This document shows, one piece after another, positions 52,404 to 59,838 of a stretch of 64,000 nt of DNA (its first letter is position 1; every line of letters begins with the position of its first letter). The position numbers were made by a program, and so were the translations under genes. Source of the stretch: Actinoallomurus sp050942425 (GTDB lineage: Bacteria > Actinomycetota > Actinomycetes > Streptosporangiales > Streptosporangiaceae). The notes beneath the pieces were generated by a model. It was not told where the DNA came from and made no database searches. It saw nothing but the letters and a program-made list of their open reading frames with translations. Location of the stretch: contig NZ_CP192063.1 in NCBI RefSeq assembly GCF_050942425.1, forward strand, positions 11,098,001 through 11,162,000. Direction: 5' to 3'.

Positions 52404-52507
52404 TGGCGTTGCCAGAACGTATGCGGTTTTCGATATGCCAACGATATGTTACCGACCGGTAGCCTATCGTGATCATATCGAAAACCGCATATGTTCTGGC
52501 AACACCA
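52404..52507. promoter_or_regulatory. large symmetrical divergent promoter/operator between vanH and the murF operon
   Basis: The two 30-bp arms (52408-52437 and 52474-52503) are inverted repeats with one mismatch, each containing CAGAAC and GGTTTTCGATATG. An inner pair ACGATA/TATCGT and a centre ACCG/CGGT share the same axis at about 52455.5, and 44 of 52 base pairs are symmetrical. Symmetry continues in part (TTGACT, then GAGG) out to the ATG on both sides. Most simply, each arm is a regulator site for one of the divergent promoters. Confidence 0.75.
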
Positions 52508-52526
52508 CATTCGGTTGACTAGAGGC

Positions 52527-52646
52527 ATGATCTACCGCGATCCAGCCTCCATCAGCCTCTACCTCGTCAGCCTGCTCCCGCTCGCCGTGATCTCGATCGG
52601 CCGGCGGTCGCTGCGCATCGCCGGACCCCAGGCGGCCCGGGCATGA
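52527..52646 (+). CDS. 39-aa membrane peptide coupled to murF
   Basis: ATG at 52527, directly behind TAGAGGC, opens a 39-codon frame whose TGA overlaps the ATG of murF (ATGA). The peptide begins MIYRDPASISLYLVSLLPLA and has one hydrophobic segment (about residues 8-25) followed by a basic tail (GRRSLR). Its start occupies the position in the symmetrical promoter that vanH takes on the other side. It may be a small membrane protein or a translated leader for MurF. I know no family for it. Confidence 0.6.
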   Translation: MIYRDPASISLYLVSLLPLAVISIGRRSLRIAGPQAARA

Positions 52647-53986
52647 TCCCGCTCAGCCTCGGCGAGATCGCCGCGGTCGTCGGCGGCACGGTCGAGGGCG
52701 ACGGCGCCGTGACGGTGACCGCGCCGGCCGTGCTCGACGGCCGGCAGGCCGAGCCGGGCGGCCTCTTCGTCGCCTTCGCCGGCGACCACGTCGACGGCCA
52801 CGACTACGTCGACCAGGCCGGCCGGGCCGGCGCGGTGGCCGTTCTCGGCTCCCGGCCCACGCCGCTGCCCACCGTCGTCGTCAAGAACGCCCAGGCCGCA
52901 CTGCAGGCGCTCGCCGCCCACGTCGTGGCCCGGATGCGGGACGGGCTGACCGTCGCCGGGCTGACCGGCTCCCAGGGCAAGACCGGCACCAAGGACCTGC
53001 TGGCGGCCGTGCTTTCGAGCACCGCGCCGACCGTCGCCACGATCGGCTCGCTCAACAACGAGCTCGGCGTGCCGCTCACGATGCTGCGCTCCGACGCGGC
53101 CACCCGATTCCTCGTCCTCGAGATGGGAGCCCGCCGCATCGGCGACATCGCCGAGCTCACCGACCTGGTCGCGCCCGACATCGCCGTCGTCCTCAACGTC
53201 GGCCAGGCCCACATCGGCGAGTTCGGGTCCCGTGGGGCCATCGCCAAGGGCAAGGGCGAGCTGGTGCAGGGGCTGGCGCCCGCCGGCACCGCCGTCCTCA
53301 ACGCCGACGACCCCCGCGTGGTCGCGATGCGCTCGCTCACCGACGGCCCGGTGCTGACCTTCGGCCGGGCCGAGCACGCCGACGTGCGGGTGCTCGACCT
53401 GACGCTGGACCGGCTCGGCCGGCCGTCCTTCACGCTGCGGACCGCCGACGCCTCGGCTCCCCTCACGCTGCCGCTCGTGGGCGCCCACCAGGCGCTCAAC
53501 GCGTCGGCTGCCGCGGCGGCGGGGTTGGCGGCCGGCGTGCCCCTCGATGTGGCCGCGGCGGCGCTGGCCACCGCCTCGCTGTCGAAGTGGCGCATGGAGC
53601 TGCGCGACCTCGCCGGCGGCGCAACGCTGCTCAACGACTCCTACAACGCCAACCCCGACTCGACGCGAGCCGGCCTGGACGCGCTGGCGGCGATCGAGGG
53701 CGGCCGCCGCATCGCGGTCCTCGGCGAGATGCTCGAGCTCGGCGACGGCAGTGAGGCCGAGCACCGTGCCATCGGGGAGTACGCCGCCTCCCGGGCCGAC
53801 GTGGTGGTCACGGTCGGCGAGGCCGCCCGGCCGCTCGCCGCCGGCGCGGGAGAGCGTGCGGTGGCGCTGGCCGACAACGACGCGGCCGTCGACTGGCTGC
53901 GCGGCCACCTCGCCGCCGGCGACGTGGTGCTCGTCAAGGCCTCCCGCGGGGCGCGCCTCGACGAGGTCGCCGCCGCGCTCGCGTAA
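52643..53986 (+). CDS. murF: MurF paralogue (UDP-MurNAc-tripeptide--D-Ala-D-X ligase)
   Basis: 447 residues. The Mur-ligase ATP site is GLTGSQGKTGTKDLL near residue 112. The EMGARRIGDIAELT helix, VLNVGQAHIGEFGS and NDSYNANPDSTRAGLDAL are the MurF hallmarks. It sits opposite vanHAX under a shared symmetrical promoter, so it is probably a second MurF dedicated to loading D-Ala-D-Lac, as in other actinomycete van loci. Whether it prefers the depsipeptide cannot be read from the sequence. Confidence 0.92.
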   Translation: MIPLSLGEIAAVVGGTVEGDGAVTVTAPAVLDGRQAEPGGLFVAFAGDHVDGHDYVDQAGRAGAVAVLGSRPTPLPTVVVKNAQAALQALAAHVVARMRDGLTVAGLTGSQGKTGTKDLLAAVLSSTAPTVATIGSLNNELGVPLTMLRSDAATRFLVLEMGARRIGDIAELTDLVAPDIAVVLNVGQAHIGEFGSRGAIAKGKGELVQGLAPAGTAVLNADDPRVVAMRSLTDGPVLTFGRAEHADVRVLDLTLDRLGRPSFTLRTADASAPLTLPLVGAHQALNASAAAAAGLAAGVPLDVAAAALATASLSKWRMELRDLAGGATLLNDSYNANPDSTRAGLDALAAIEGGRRIAVLGEMLELGDGSEAEHRAIGEYAASRADVVVTVGEAARPLAAGAGERAVALADNDAAVDWLRGHLAAGDVVLVKASRGARLDEVAAALA

Positions 53987-54000
53987 TTCGGCGGAACTCC

Positions 54001-54035
54001 CTTCACACCGCGTATGCCCGACCAACGCGGTGAAG
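54001..54035 (+). terminator. terminator-like hairpin after murF
   Basis: CTTCACACCGCG and CGCGGTGAAG pair over ten base pairs with a bulge around a 13-nt loop, 14 bases after the murF stop. Confidence 0.5.
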
Positions 54036-54142
54036 TAGGTGAACTCCGCGGTTTCCAGATAGCTTCGGCGCGAACGACGCGACCACGCCGTTGCGGCGAT
54101 TCTGTGTCGTCTCCGTCAACGATGCGTCATGTTTGGGGGGCG

Positions 54143-54871
54143 ATGTCGGTTTCGGACGTTGGTGGCGGTTCGTCGACTCCGGTCACGGTGCTGCTCGTCG
54201 AGGACGACGAGGTGATCAGGAAGACCGTCGCGATGGCATTGGAGCGCTACGGCTATCGGCTGAGCGTGGCGGGCGACGGCCTCACGGGCCTGGAGGCGTA
54301 CCGGGAGCAGCGGCACGATCTCCTTCTGCTGGATGTGATGCTGCCGGCGCTGGACGGCATCGGGCTGTGCCGAAAGATCAGGGAGTGGAGCCAGGTCCCG
54401 ATCCTGATGATGTCCGCGCGAGGTGACGGGCTCGACGTCGTGGCGGGGTTGGAGGCGGGAGCCGACGACTACGTCGTCAAGCCCGTGGACACCTCCGTGC
54501 TGGTGGCCAGGATCCGCTCCCTGTTGCGCCGGGCCGCGTTCCGGCCGGCTTCCGGGAATCCCCCGGAGCCCGCTCCCGATGTGTCCTCCGACCTCGTCTT
54601 CGGGGACCTGGCCATCGATCCGGGAGGTCTGGAGGTGCGCCGGGCCGGCGAGCCGGTGGCGCTGGCGCCCACCGAGTTGCGCCTGCTCCTGGCGTTCGCG
54701 GCGAACCCGGGGATCGTGCTGGACCGGCGAACGCTGCTGCGCGACGTCTGGGACTACGGGTGGGACGGCGACAGCCGCGTCGTCGACCTGTGCGTACAGC
54801 GGCTGCGCAAGAAGATCGGCGCCGAGCGGATCGAGACGGTTCGCGGCTTCGGCTACAAGCTGCGGCGCTGA
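54143..54871 (+). CDS. OmpR-family response regulator (CseB-like)
   Basis: 242 residues from the ATG at 54143, preceded by GGGGGGCG. Receiver domain: acidic pocket VEDDE, phospho-acceptor Asp in LLLLDVMLPALDG near residue 60, Lys in ADDYVVKPVD. The C-terminal winged helix contains LAPTELRLLLAFA and VRGFGYKLRR. It resembles CseB-like envelope-stress regulators more than VanR. The kinase gene follows two bases after the stop, and an efflux operon comes next, the probable target. Confidence 0.9.
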   Translation: MSVSDVGGGSSTPVTVLLVEDDEVIRKTVAMALERYGYRLSVAGDGLTGLEAYREQRHDLLLLDVMLPALDGIGLCRKIREWSQVPILMMSARGDGLDVVAGLEAGADDYVVKPVDTSVLVARIRSLLRRAAFRPASGNPPEPAPDVSSDLVFGDLAIDPGGLEVRRAGEPVALAPTELRLLLAFAANPGIVLDRRTLLRDVWDYGWDGDSRVVDLCVQRLRKKIGAERIETVRGFGYKLRR

Positions 54872-54872
54872 C

Positions 54873-56141
54873 GTGGGATACGCCATCCTCCGATGGACAC
54901 GCGGCCTGCTGAACTGGCGATCCCTCCGTTGGAAGATCGCCGTGCTGGCGGCCGTGGCGTGCTGCGCGGTCGCGCTGGCCGTCGGGCTCCTGGTCCACCG
55001 GACCACCGCCGGATGGCTGACGCACCAGGCCAGGTCACGCGCCTACGTCGCGCTGCAGGAGGACGTGGCCACCTACCGGCGTACGGGCACCGCGCCTTCG
55101 GACGAGGGCGAGCCGCGATCGATCCCGCCCGCCCTGATCGAGCGGGTGAACAGATCGGGGCAGTACGCCACCTGGTACGACGACCGGCGGCCGGACGTCC
55201 CGTGGATGTGGGCGGCGCAGCGGGTCGACGGCCAGGTACTGGCCGTGCAGATGGACATGACCAGCGAGAGGCTCAGTCTGCGGGCCCTCGACCGGCATGT
55301 CGTGGAGGCCTCGCTGGCCGTACTGGCGATCGTCGTGCCCCTGGCGGCGCTGGCCGCCGAGTTGCCCAACCGGCGACTGAGGCGGGTCGCACGGACCGCA
55401 CGACGCATCGCGGACGGCGAGCTGGACGCCCGGGCGACGACGGGTCGCCGTGGCGGCGACGAGATCACCAAGATCTCGGTGGCCGTCGACGCGATGGCGG
55501 GCGCGCTTCAGGAACGGCTGCTCAGCGAGCAGCGGTTCACCGCCGACGTGGCCCATGAGCTGCGCACTCCGCTGATGGGCCTGGTCACCTCCACCGAGCT
55601 GCTTCCCGCCGGCGAGGTCACCGACCTCGTACGCGACCGGGTGCGAGCCCTGCGGTCGCTGGTCGAAGACCTGCTGGAGATCACCCGGATCGACGCGGGC
55701 GTGGAGCAGGCCGACCTCGCCTCGGTGCCGCTGGACCAGGTCGTCGAGGAGTCCGTGCACCGGACGGGAGTGGATGCCCGGCTGACGGTGACCGGTACCC
55801 CGGTCGCGTACACCGATCCGCGCCGGCTCGACCGGATCATCGCCAACCTGGTCATCAACGCGCACCGCCACGGGCGCCCTCCGATCGAGGTCACCGTGAG
55901 CGGCACGACGATCGTCGTACGCGACCACGGCCCCGGGTTCCCTGAGGCGCTGCTGGTGGACGGACCGGCGCGGTTCCGCACCGGAGCGGCCGAACGCGGC
56001 CGGGGGCACGGCCTCGGCCTGACCATCGCCACGGGGCAGGCGGGAGTGATCGGCGGCCGCCTGACGTTCGGCAACGCACCGGACGGCGGCGCGATCGCCA
56101 CGCTTCACCTACCGGCCGACGGGGGCCGGAACGTCGTCTGA
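54873..56141 (+). CDS. sensor histidine kinase (CseC-like)
   Basis: 422 residues from the GTG at 54873. Two membrane helices (about 22-44 and 140-162) flank an extracytoplasmic sensor of about 95 residues. HAMP follows, then the HisKA H-box FTADVAHELRTPLMGLV (phospho-His near residue 228), N-box NLVINAHRHGRP and G-boxes RDHGPGFPE and GRGHGLGLTIA. Cognate regulator upstream. Ligand unknown; cell-wall stress is plausible next to van and efflux genes. Confidence 0.9.
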   Translation: MGYAILRWTRGLLNWRSLRWKIAVLAAVACCAVALAVGLLVHRTTAGWLTHQARSRAYVALQEDVATYRRTGTAPSDEGEPRSIPPALIERVNRSGQYATWYDDRRPDVPWMWAAQRVDGQVLAVQMDMTSERLSLRALDRHVVEASLAVLAIVVPLAALAAELPNRRLRRVARTARRIADGELDARATTGRRGGDEITKISVAVDAMAGALQERLLSEQRFTADVAHELRTPLMGLVTSTELLPAGEVTDLVRDRVRALRSLVEDLLEITRIDAGVEQADLASVPLDQVVEESVHRTGVDARLTVTGTPVAYTDPRRLDRIIANLVINAHRHGRPPIEVTVSGTTIVVRDHGPGFPEALLVDGPARFRTGAAERGRGHGLGLTIATGQAGVIGGRLTFGNAPDGGAIATLHLPADGGRNVV

Positions 56142-56273
56142 TCCGTCGGTTGATACAGGCCTGATACACGCCCGAGCGGCGGCGGATACGCGACCGCGAC
56201 GGCGTGGACAACCGCGCCCGGCATGGTGGCCGACGTGCACCATCGCACGTCACGGCAGCCGAAGGGGAACATC

Positions 56274-56771
56274 ATGCCCGGTACGCTTCACCGCCCTCGT
56301 ACTCGTGTCGCACTCGCGGCCGTCGCCTGCCTCGCGAGCCTGCTGGCCGGTTGCGGAGAAGGGGGCCATTCACGTGCCACGGCGGGCGGTTCGGCGGCTC
56401 CCGCGTCGGATTCCGGTTCCGTCGGTACGCAGGACCAGCAGTACAGCGCCTGGGAGGCCAAGTTCCGGTCGTGCCTGAGCGACAAGGGCTTCGAGCTTCC
56501 GAAGGACCCCGGGAAGATCGACTTCGGTGACCGGCAGGATGCGTACAAGGTCGCGGAGGCGGCCTGTCTCAAGAAGATCGGCCAGCCGCCGACGGCCCGT
56601 GACAAGCAGACCATGTCCCCCAAGCAGCTGCAGGAGGGATACCTCCGGAAGGCCAAGTGCCTCCGCGACCGCGGATACGACGTCAAAGATCCCAAGCCGG
56701 GAGAGGCCCTGGTCATACCGGCGGGCGTGAACGTCAAGCAGCGGGACCTCGACGCGTGCATGAAGGCATGA
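56274..56771 (+). CDS. lipoprotein of an efflux operon
   Basis: 165 residues from the ATG at 56274 (AGGGGA upstream). Lipobox SLLAGCGEG puts the lipidated Cys near residue 27. The mature part is short, rich in Lys and Asp, and has four cysteines in two spaced pairs (RSCLSDKGFEL, EAACLKK, KCLRDRGYDV, DACMKA), probably disulfides. Such small proteins often accompany MacAB-like systems in actinomycetes. Its stop overlaps the next ATG. Function unknown. Confidence 0.78.
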   Translation: MPGTLHRPRTRVALAAVACLASLLAGCGEGGHSRATAGGSAAPASDSGSVGTQDQQYSAWEAKFRSCLSDKGFELPKDPGKIDFGDRQDAYKVAEAACLKKIGQPPTARDKQTMSPKQLQEGYLRKAKCLRDRGYDVKDPKPGEALVIPAGVNVKQRDLDACMKA

Positions 56772-57847
56772 CGCTTCCCGCACGGAATCGACGGCGCCGC
56801 CGGGCCTGGGTCTGGTCGATCGCGGTGGCCGCCGTCGTCGCCGCCGCAGCGGTCGTCGCCGTACGGTCCGGTGGCGGTGCCGCTCAGAAGCCCGGGCACA
56901 AGCGTGTGCCGGGCACCGCTCTCGTGGAACGCAGGACGCTCCGGGAGACCGTCACCGCGCCCGGGTCGCTGGGCTACAGCGGGGCCGAGGGGCTCAGTGC
57001 CGGCCACGCCGGCATCATCACCCGTCTCCCGCGCGCGGGCAGCCGGGTGAAGCTCGGCGGCGCCCTCTACTCCATCGACGACCGGCCCGTACGGCTGTTG
57101 CGCGGGCACACCCCGATGTGGCGGACGCTGGCGAGCGGCATGTCCGACGGGCCGGACGTACGGCAACTGGAGCAGAGCCTCGCCGCGCTCGGTTACTTCA
57201 GCGGTGCGCCCGATGCTCACTTCGACGCAATGACGAAGGCCGCGATCCGGCGATGGCAGGACGCCTGCGAGGTGAAGGAGACCGGGACGATCCGGTTCGG
57301 GCAGGTCGCCTTCGCCACCGGCGACGTGCGCGTCGCGCAGACCGTGGCGCACCTCGGCGACCGGGTCGCGGCCGGTACCGCCGTGCTGAAACTGTCGAGT
57401 CTCCGCAAGGTCGTGTCCGCACAGCTCAAGAGCGCGAACCAGGCCGTGGCCAAGGTGGGCGGCGACGTGACCGTCGATCTGCCCTCCGGGAAGACGACGA
57501 CCGGCACCGTCTCCGGAGTCGGCGCGCCCGAGCAGGTCGACCAGAACGGCACGAAGACCGTCGTCGTTCCGGTGACGATCACCCTCGACCACCCGTCGGA
57601 CGCCGGATCCCTCCAGCAGGCCTCGGTGCTGGTCGACTTCCCCACCGCCAGTCGCAAGAACGTCCTGACGGTGCCGGTCTCGGCTCTCATCGCCCTGCCG
57701 GACGGCGGGTACGGCGTGGAGGTGGTCCGGGACGCGGCCACCACCGAGACGATCCAGGCCCAGCCCGGGCTGTTCGCCGGCGGCTTCGTGGAAGTGACCG
57801 GCGACCGACTCGCCGCGGGCCAGAGAGTCGTGGTGCCGGCACTGTGA
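56768..57847 (+). CDS. efflux periplasmic adaptor (MacA-like) with peptidoglycan-binding domain
   Basis: 359 residues, ATG overlapping the lipoprotein stop. One N-terminal membrane anchor (about 14-35), then a lipoyl-like half, then a peptidoglycan-binding type 1 domain (DVRQLEQSLAALGYFSGAPD, near residues 125-180). The beta-barrel and membrane-proximal part of the adaptor follows (VLTVPVSALIALPDGGYGVE). It connects the ABC permease to the wall. The stop overlaps the GTG of the ATPase gene. Confidence 0.85.
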   Translation: MTLPARNRRRRRAWVWSIAVAAVVAAAAVVAVRSGGGAAQKPGHKRVPGTALVERRTLRETVTAPGSLGYSGAEGLSAGHAGIITRLPRAGSRVKLGGALYSIDDRPVRLLRGHTPMWRTLASGMSDGPDVRQLEQSLAALGYFSGAPDAHFDAMTKAAIRRWQDACEVKETGTIRFGQVAFATGDVRVAQTVAHLGDRVAAGTAVLKLSSLRKVVSAQLKSANQAVAKVGGDVTVDLPSGKTTTGTVSGVGAPEQVDQNGTKTVVVPVTITLDHPSDAGSLQQASVLVDFPTASRKNVLTVPVSALIALPDGGYGVEVVRDAATTETIQAQPGLFAGGFVEVTGDRLAAGQRVVVPAL

Positions 57848-58533
57848 CCGATTCCGTCATCGAACTCGACCGCGTGGTCCGCGACCACGGCGACCCACCG
57901 GTTCGAGCCGTCGACCACGTCTCGTTGTCGGTCGCGTCCGGTGAGTTCGCCGCCATCGTCGGCCCCAGCGGCTCGGGCAAGTCGAGCCTGCTCAACATCA
58001 TCGGCACGCTGGACCGCCCGACGAGCGGACGCGTGTTCGTCGACGGCCTCGACGTCGGCGCGATGAGCGATGCGGCACTGTCGGCGCTGCGCGCGTACCG
58101 CATCGGGTTCGTCTTCCAGCAGTTCCACCTCGCGCCCGGGGTCAGCGCGGTCGACAACGTCGCGGACGGGCTCCTCTACACCGGAACCCCCCGCGCCGAA
58201 CGACGGCGCCGCGCCGTGGCGAGTCTGACCCGCGTCGGCCTGGCGGGCCGCCTCCACCACAAGCCCAACCAGTTGTCCGGCGGTGAACGCCAGCGCGTCG
58301 CCATCGCCCGGGCGATCGCGTCCGACCCGGCTCTGCTGCTGGCGGACGAGCCCACCGGCAACCTCGACCAGCGCTCCGGTGCGGGCGTGCTGGACCTGCT
58401 GCAGGAGCTCAACGAGATGGGCACCACCGTCATCATGATCACGCATGACGTACGGCTCGCCGAACGGATACCGAGGCGGATCAGCATGCGCGACGGCCGG
58501 GTCGTCGCCGACGACCGCGAAGTGACGGTATGA
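57844..58533 (+). CDS. ABC ATPase of a MacB-like exporter
   Basis: 229 residues. Walker A VGPSGSGKSSLLN near residue 43, Q-loop FVFQQFHLAPG, signature LSGGERQRVAIARAI, Walker B LLLADEPTGNLDQ, H-loop MITHD. It partners the FtsX-type permease, whose ATG overlaps this stop by four bases. Probably induced by the two-component system upstream. Confidence 0.93.
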   Translation: MTDSVIELDRVVRDHGDPPVRAVDHVSLSVASGEFAAIVGPSGSGKSSLLNIIGTLDRPTSGRVFVDGLDVGAMSDAALSALRAYRIGFVFQQFHLAPGVSAVDNVADGLLYTGTPRAERRRRAVASLTRVGLAGRLHHKPNQLSGGERQRVAIARAIASDPALLLADEPTGNLDQRSGAGVLDLLQELNEMGTTVIMITHDVRLAERIPRRISMRDGRVVADDREVTV

Positions 58534-59735
58534 GCCACGGCCGGCGGGTCCACCCGCACCGGTCGCGTCTGCTCTACCTCGACGTGTACCGGGTGGGCGC
58601 GGCGGGGCTGAGAGCACGTCCGACCCGGGTCATCCTGTCCGCACTCGGCATCGCGATCGGAATCGCGGCGATGATCGCCGTCGTGGGCATCTCCACCTCG
58701 AGCCGAGCCAGGCTGAGCGACCAGTTGGCCGCGCTCGGCACGAACCTGCTGACCGTCAAGCCGGGTACGTCCGTCGACGGCCAGGACACCACCCTGCCGG
58801 CCGACTCTCCGGGGAAGGTCGGGCTGATCGACCAGGTCACGACGGTCGGGGCGGTCGCCGCTCTGCCGGGCGTGGACGTGTACCGGAGCCGGCTCATCGA
58901 CCCGAACAACACCAGCGGCATCGACGTGCGATCCACCGACCTCGGCCTTCTCGGCCTCCTGGGCGGCCGGCTACGGGAGGGAACCTGGCTCACCAAGGCG
59001 ACCGCGAACTACCCCACCGTCGTACTCGGCGGCATCGCCGCCGACCGGCTCGGCATCGTGAGCCCGGGGAGCCAGATCTGGCTCGGCGACACCCAGTTCA
59101 CGGTAGTCGGCATCCTCGACGCCCTTCCCCTCGCGCCGGACCTGGACAGCTCCGCGCTCATCGGCGAGGCGTACGCCACGGCGCGGTTCCACTGGGACGG
59201 CAGGCCGACCACCATCTACGAACGCTCGGCCGACGCGGACGTCGGGGCGGTACGCGACCTCCTGCCCCGTACCGTGAACCCGGAGCACCCCGAGAACGTG
59301 GACGTCTCGCGGCCCTCCGACGCCCTGGCGGCCAAGAACGCCGCGGACCTCACGTTCACCGGCCTGCTCGTCGGACTGGGCTCCGTCGCGCTGCTCGTCG
59401 GAGGCATCGGCGTCGCCAACACGATGGTCATCTCCGTACTCGAACGCCGCCACGAGATCGGGCTACGGCGCTCCCTCGGCGCCACGCGGGGACACATCCG
59501 GATCCAGTTCCTCGCCGAGGCGCTGCTGCTGTCCGCGCTCGGCGGCGTGGCCGGGGCGGCCGCCGGGTTCGGAGCCGTCGCGGTGTTCGCCAGGATCAAC
59601 GGCTGGCCCATCGCCGTGCCGCCCGCCGTGTTCGCCGCCGGGATCGGCGCGACGCTTCTGATCGGAGCGGTCGCCGGCCTCTACCCGGCCATCCGGGCGG
59701 CCAGAACCTCGCCGACAGCGGTGCTGAACGGATAG
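58530..59735 (+). CDS. MacB-like ABC permease (FtsX domain)
   Basis: 401 residues. The first helix (about 35-58) is followed by a MacB periplasmic core domain to about 275. Three C-terminal helices carry the ERRHEIGLRRSLGATRGHIR motif of FtsX/MacB proteins. With the adaptor and ATPase it makes a tripartite-like exporter adapted to a Gram-positive envelope. Likely cargo: antibiotics or lipopeptides. Ends the operon. Confidence 0.92.
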   Translation: MSHGRRVHPHRSRLLYLDVYRVGAAGLRARPTRVILSALGIAIGIAAMIAVVGISTSSRARLSDQLAALGTNLLTVKPGTSVDGQDTTLPADSPGKVGLIDQVTTVGAVAALPGVDVYRSRLIDPNNTSGIDVRSTDLGLLGLLGGRLREGTWLTKATANYPTVVLGGIAADRLGIVSPGSQIWLGDTQFTVVGILDALPLAPDLDSSALIGEAYATARFHWDGRPTTIYERSADADVGAVRDLLPRTVNPEHPENVDVSRPSDALAAKNAADLTFTGLLVGLGSVALLVGGIGVANTMVISVLERRHEIGLRRSLGATRGHIRIQFLAEALLLSALGGVAGAAAGFGAVAVFARINGWPIAVPPAVFAAGIGATLLIGAVAGLYPAIRAARTSPTAVLNG

Positions 59736-59796
59736 CCGCGGCGAGTCGGTCAGCCGATACGGATGGGTTGTGAGAACCCTTTGCCGTTGACGGCGA

Positions 59797-59825
59797 GAGG
59801 CCGGGGCCGTGACGGCCCCGGCCTC
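59797..59825. terminator. bidirectional terminator
   Basis: GAGGCCGGGGCCG and CGGCCCCGGCCTC form a perfect 13-bp stem with a 3-nt loop, between the convergent efflux and GH92 genes. Confidence 0.82.
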
Positions 59826-59838
59826 CGCGATCACTCTG

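Noticed and set aside
54143..56141. Two-component system as VanR/VanS
   Set aside because: The receiver and kinase resemble CseB/CseC-like pairs and are followed by an efflux operon. The VanR-type signatures I know are not evident, so no van symbol was given, although control of the van promoter remains possible.
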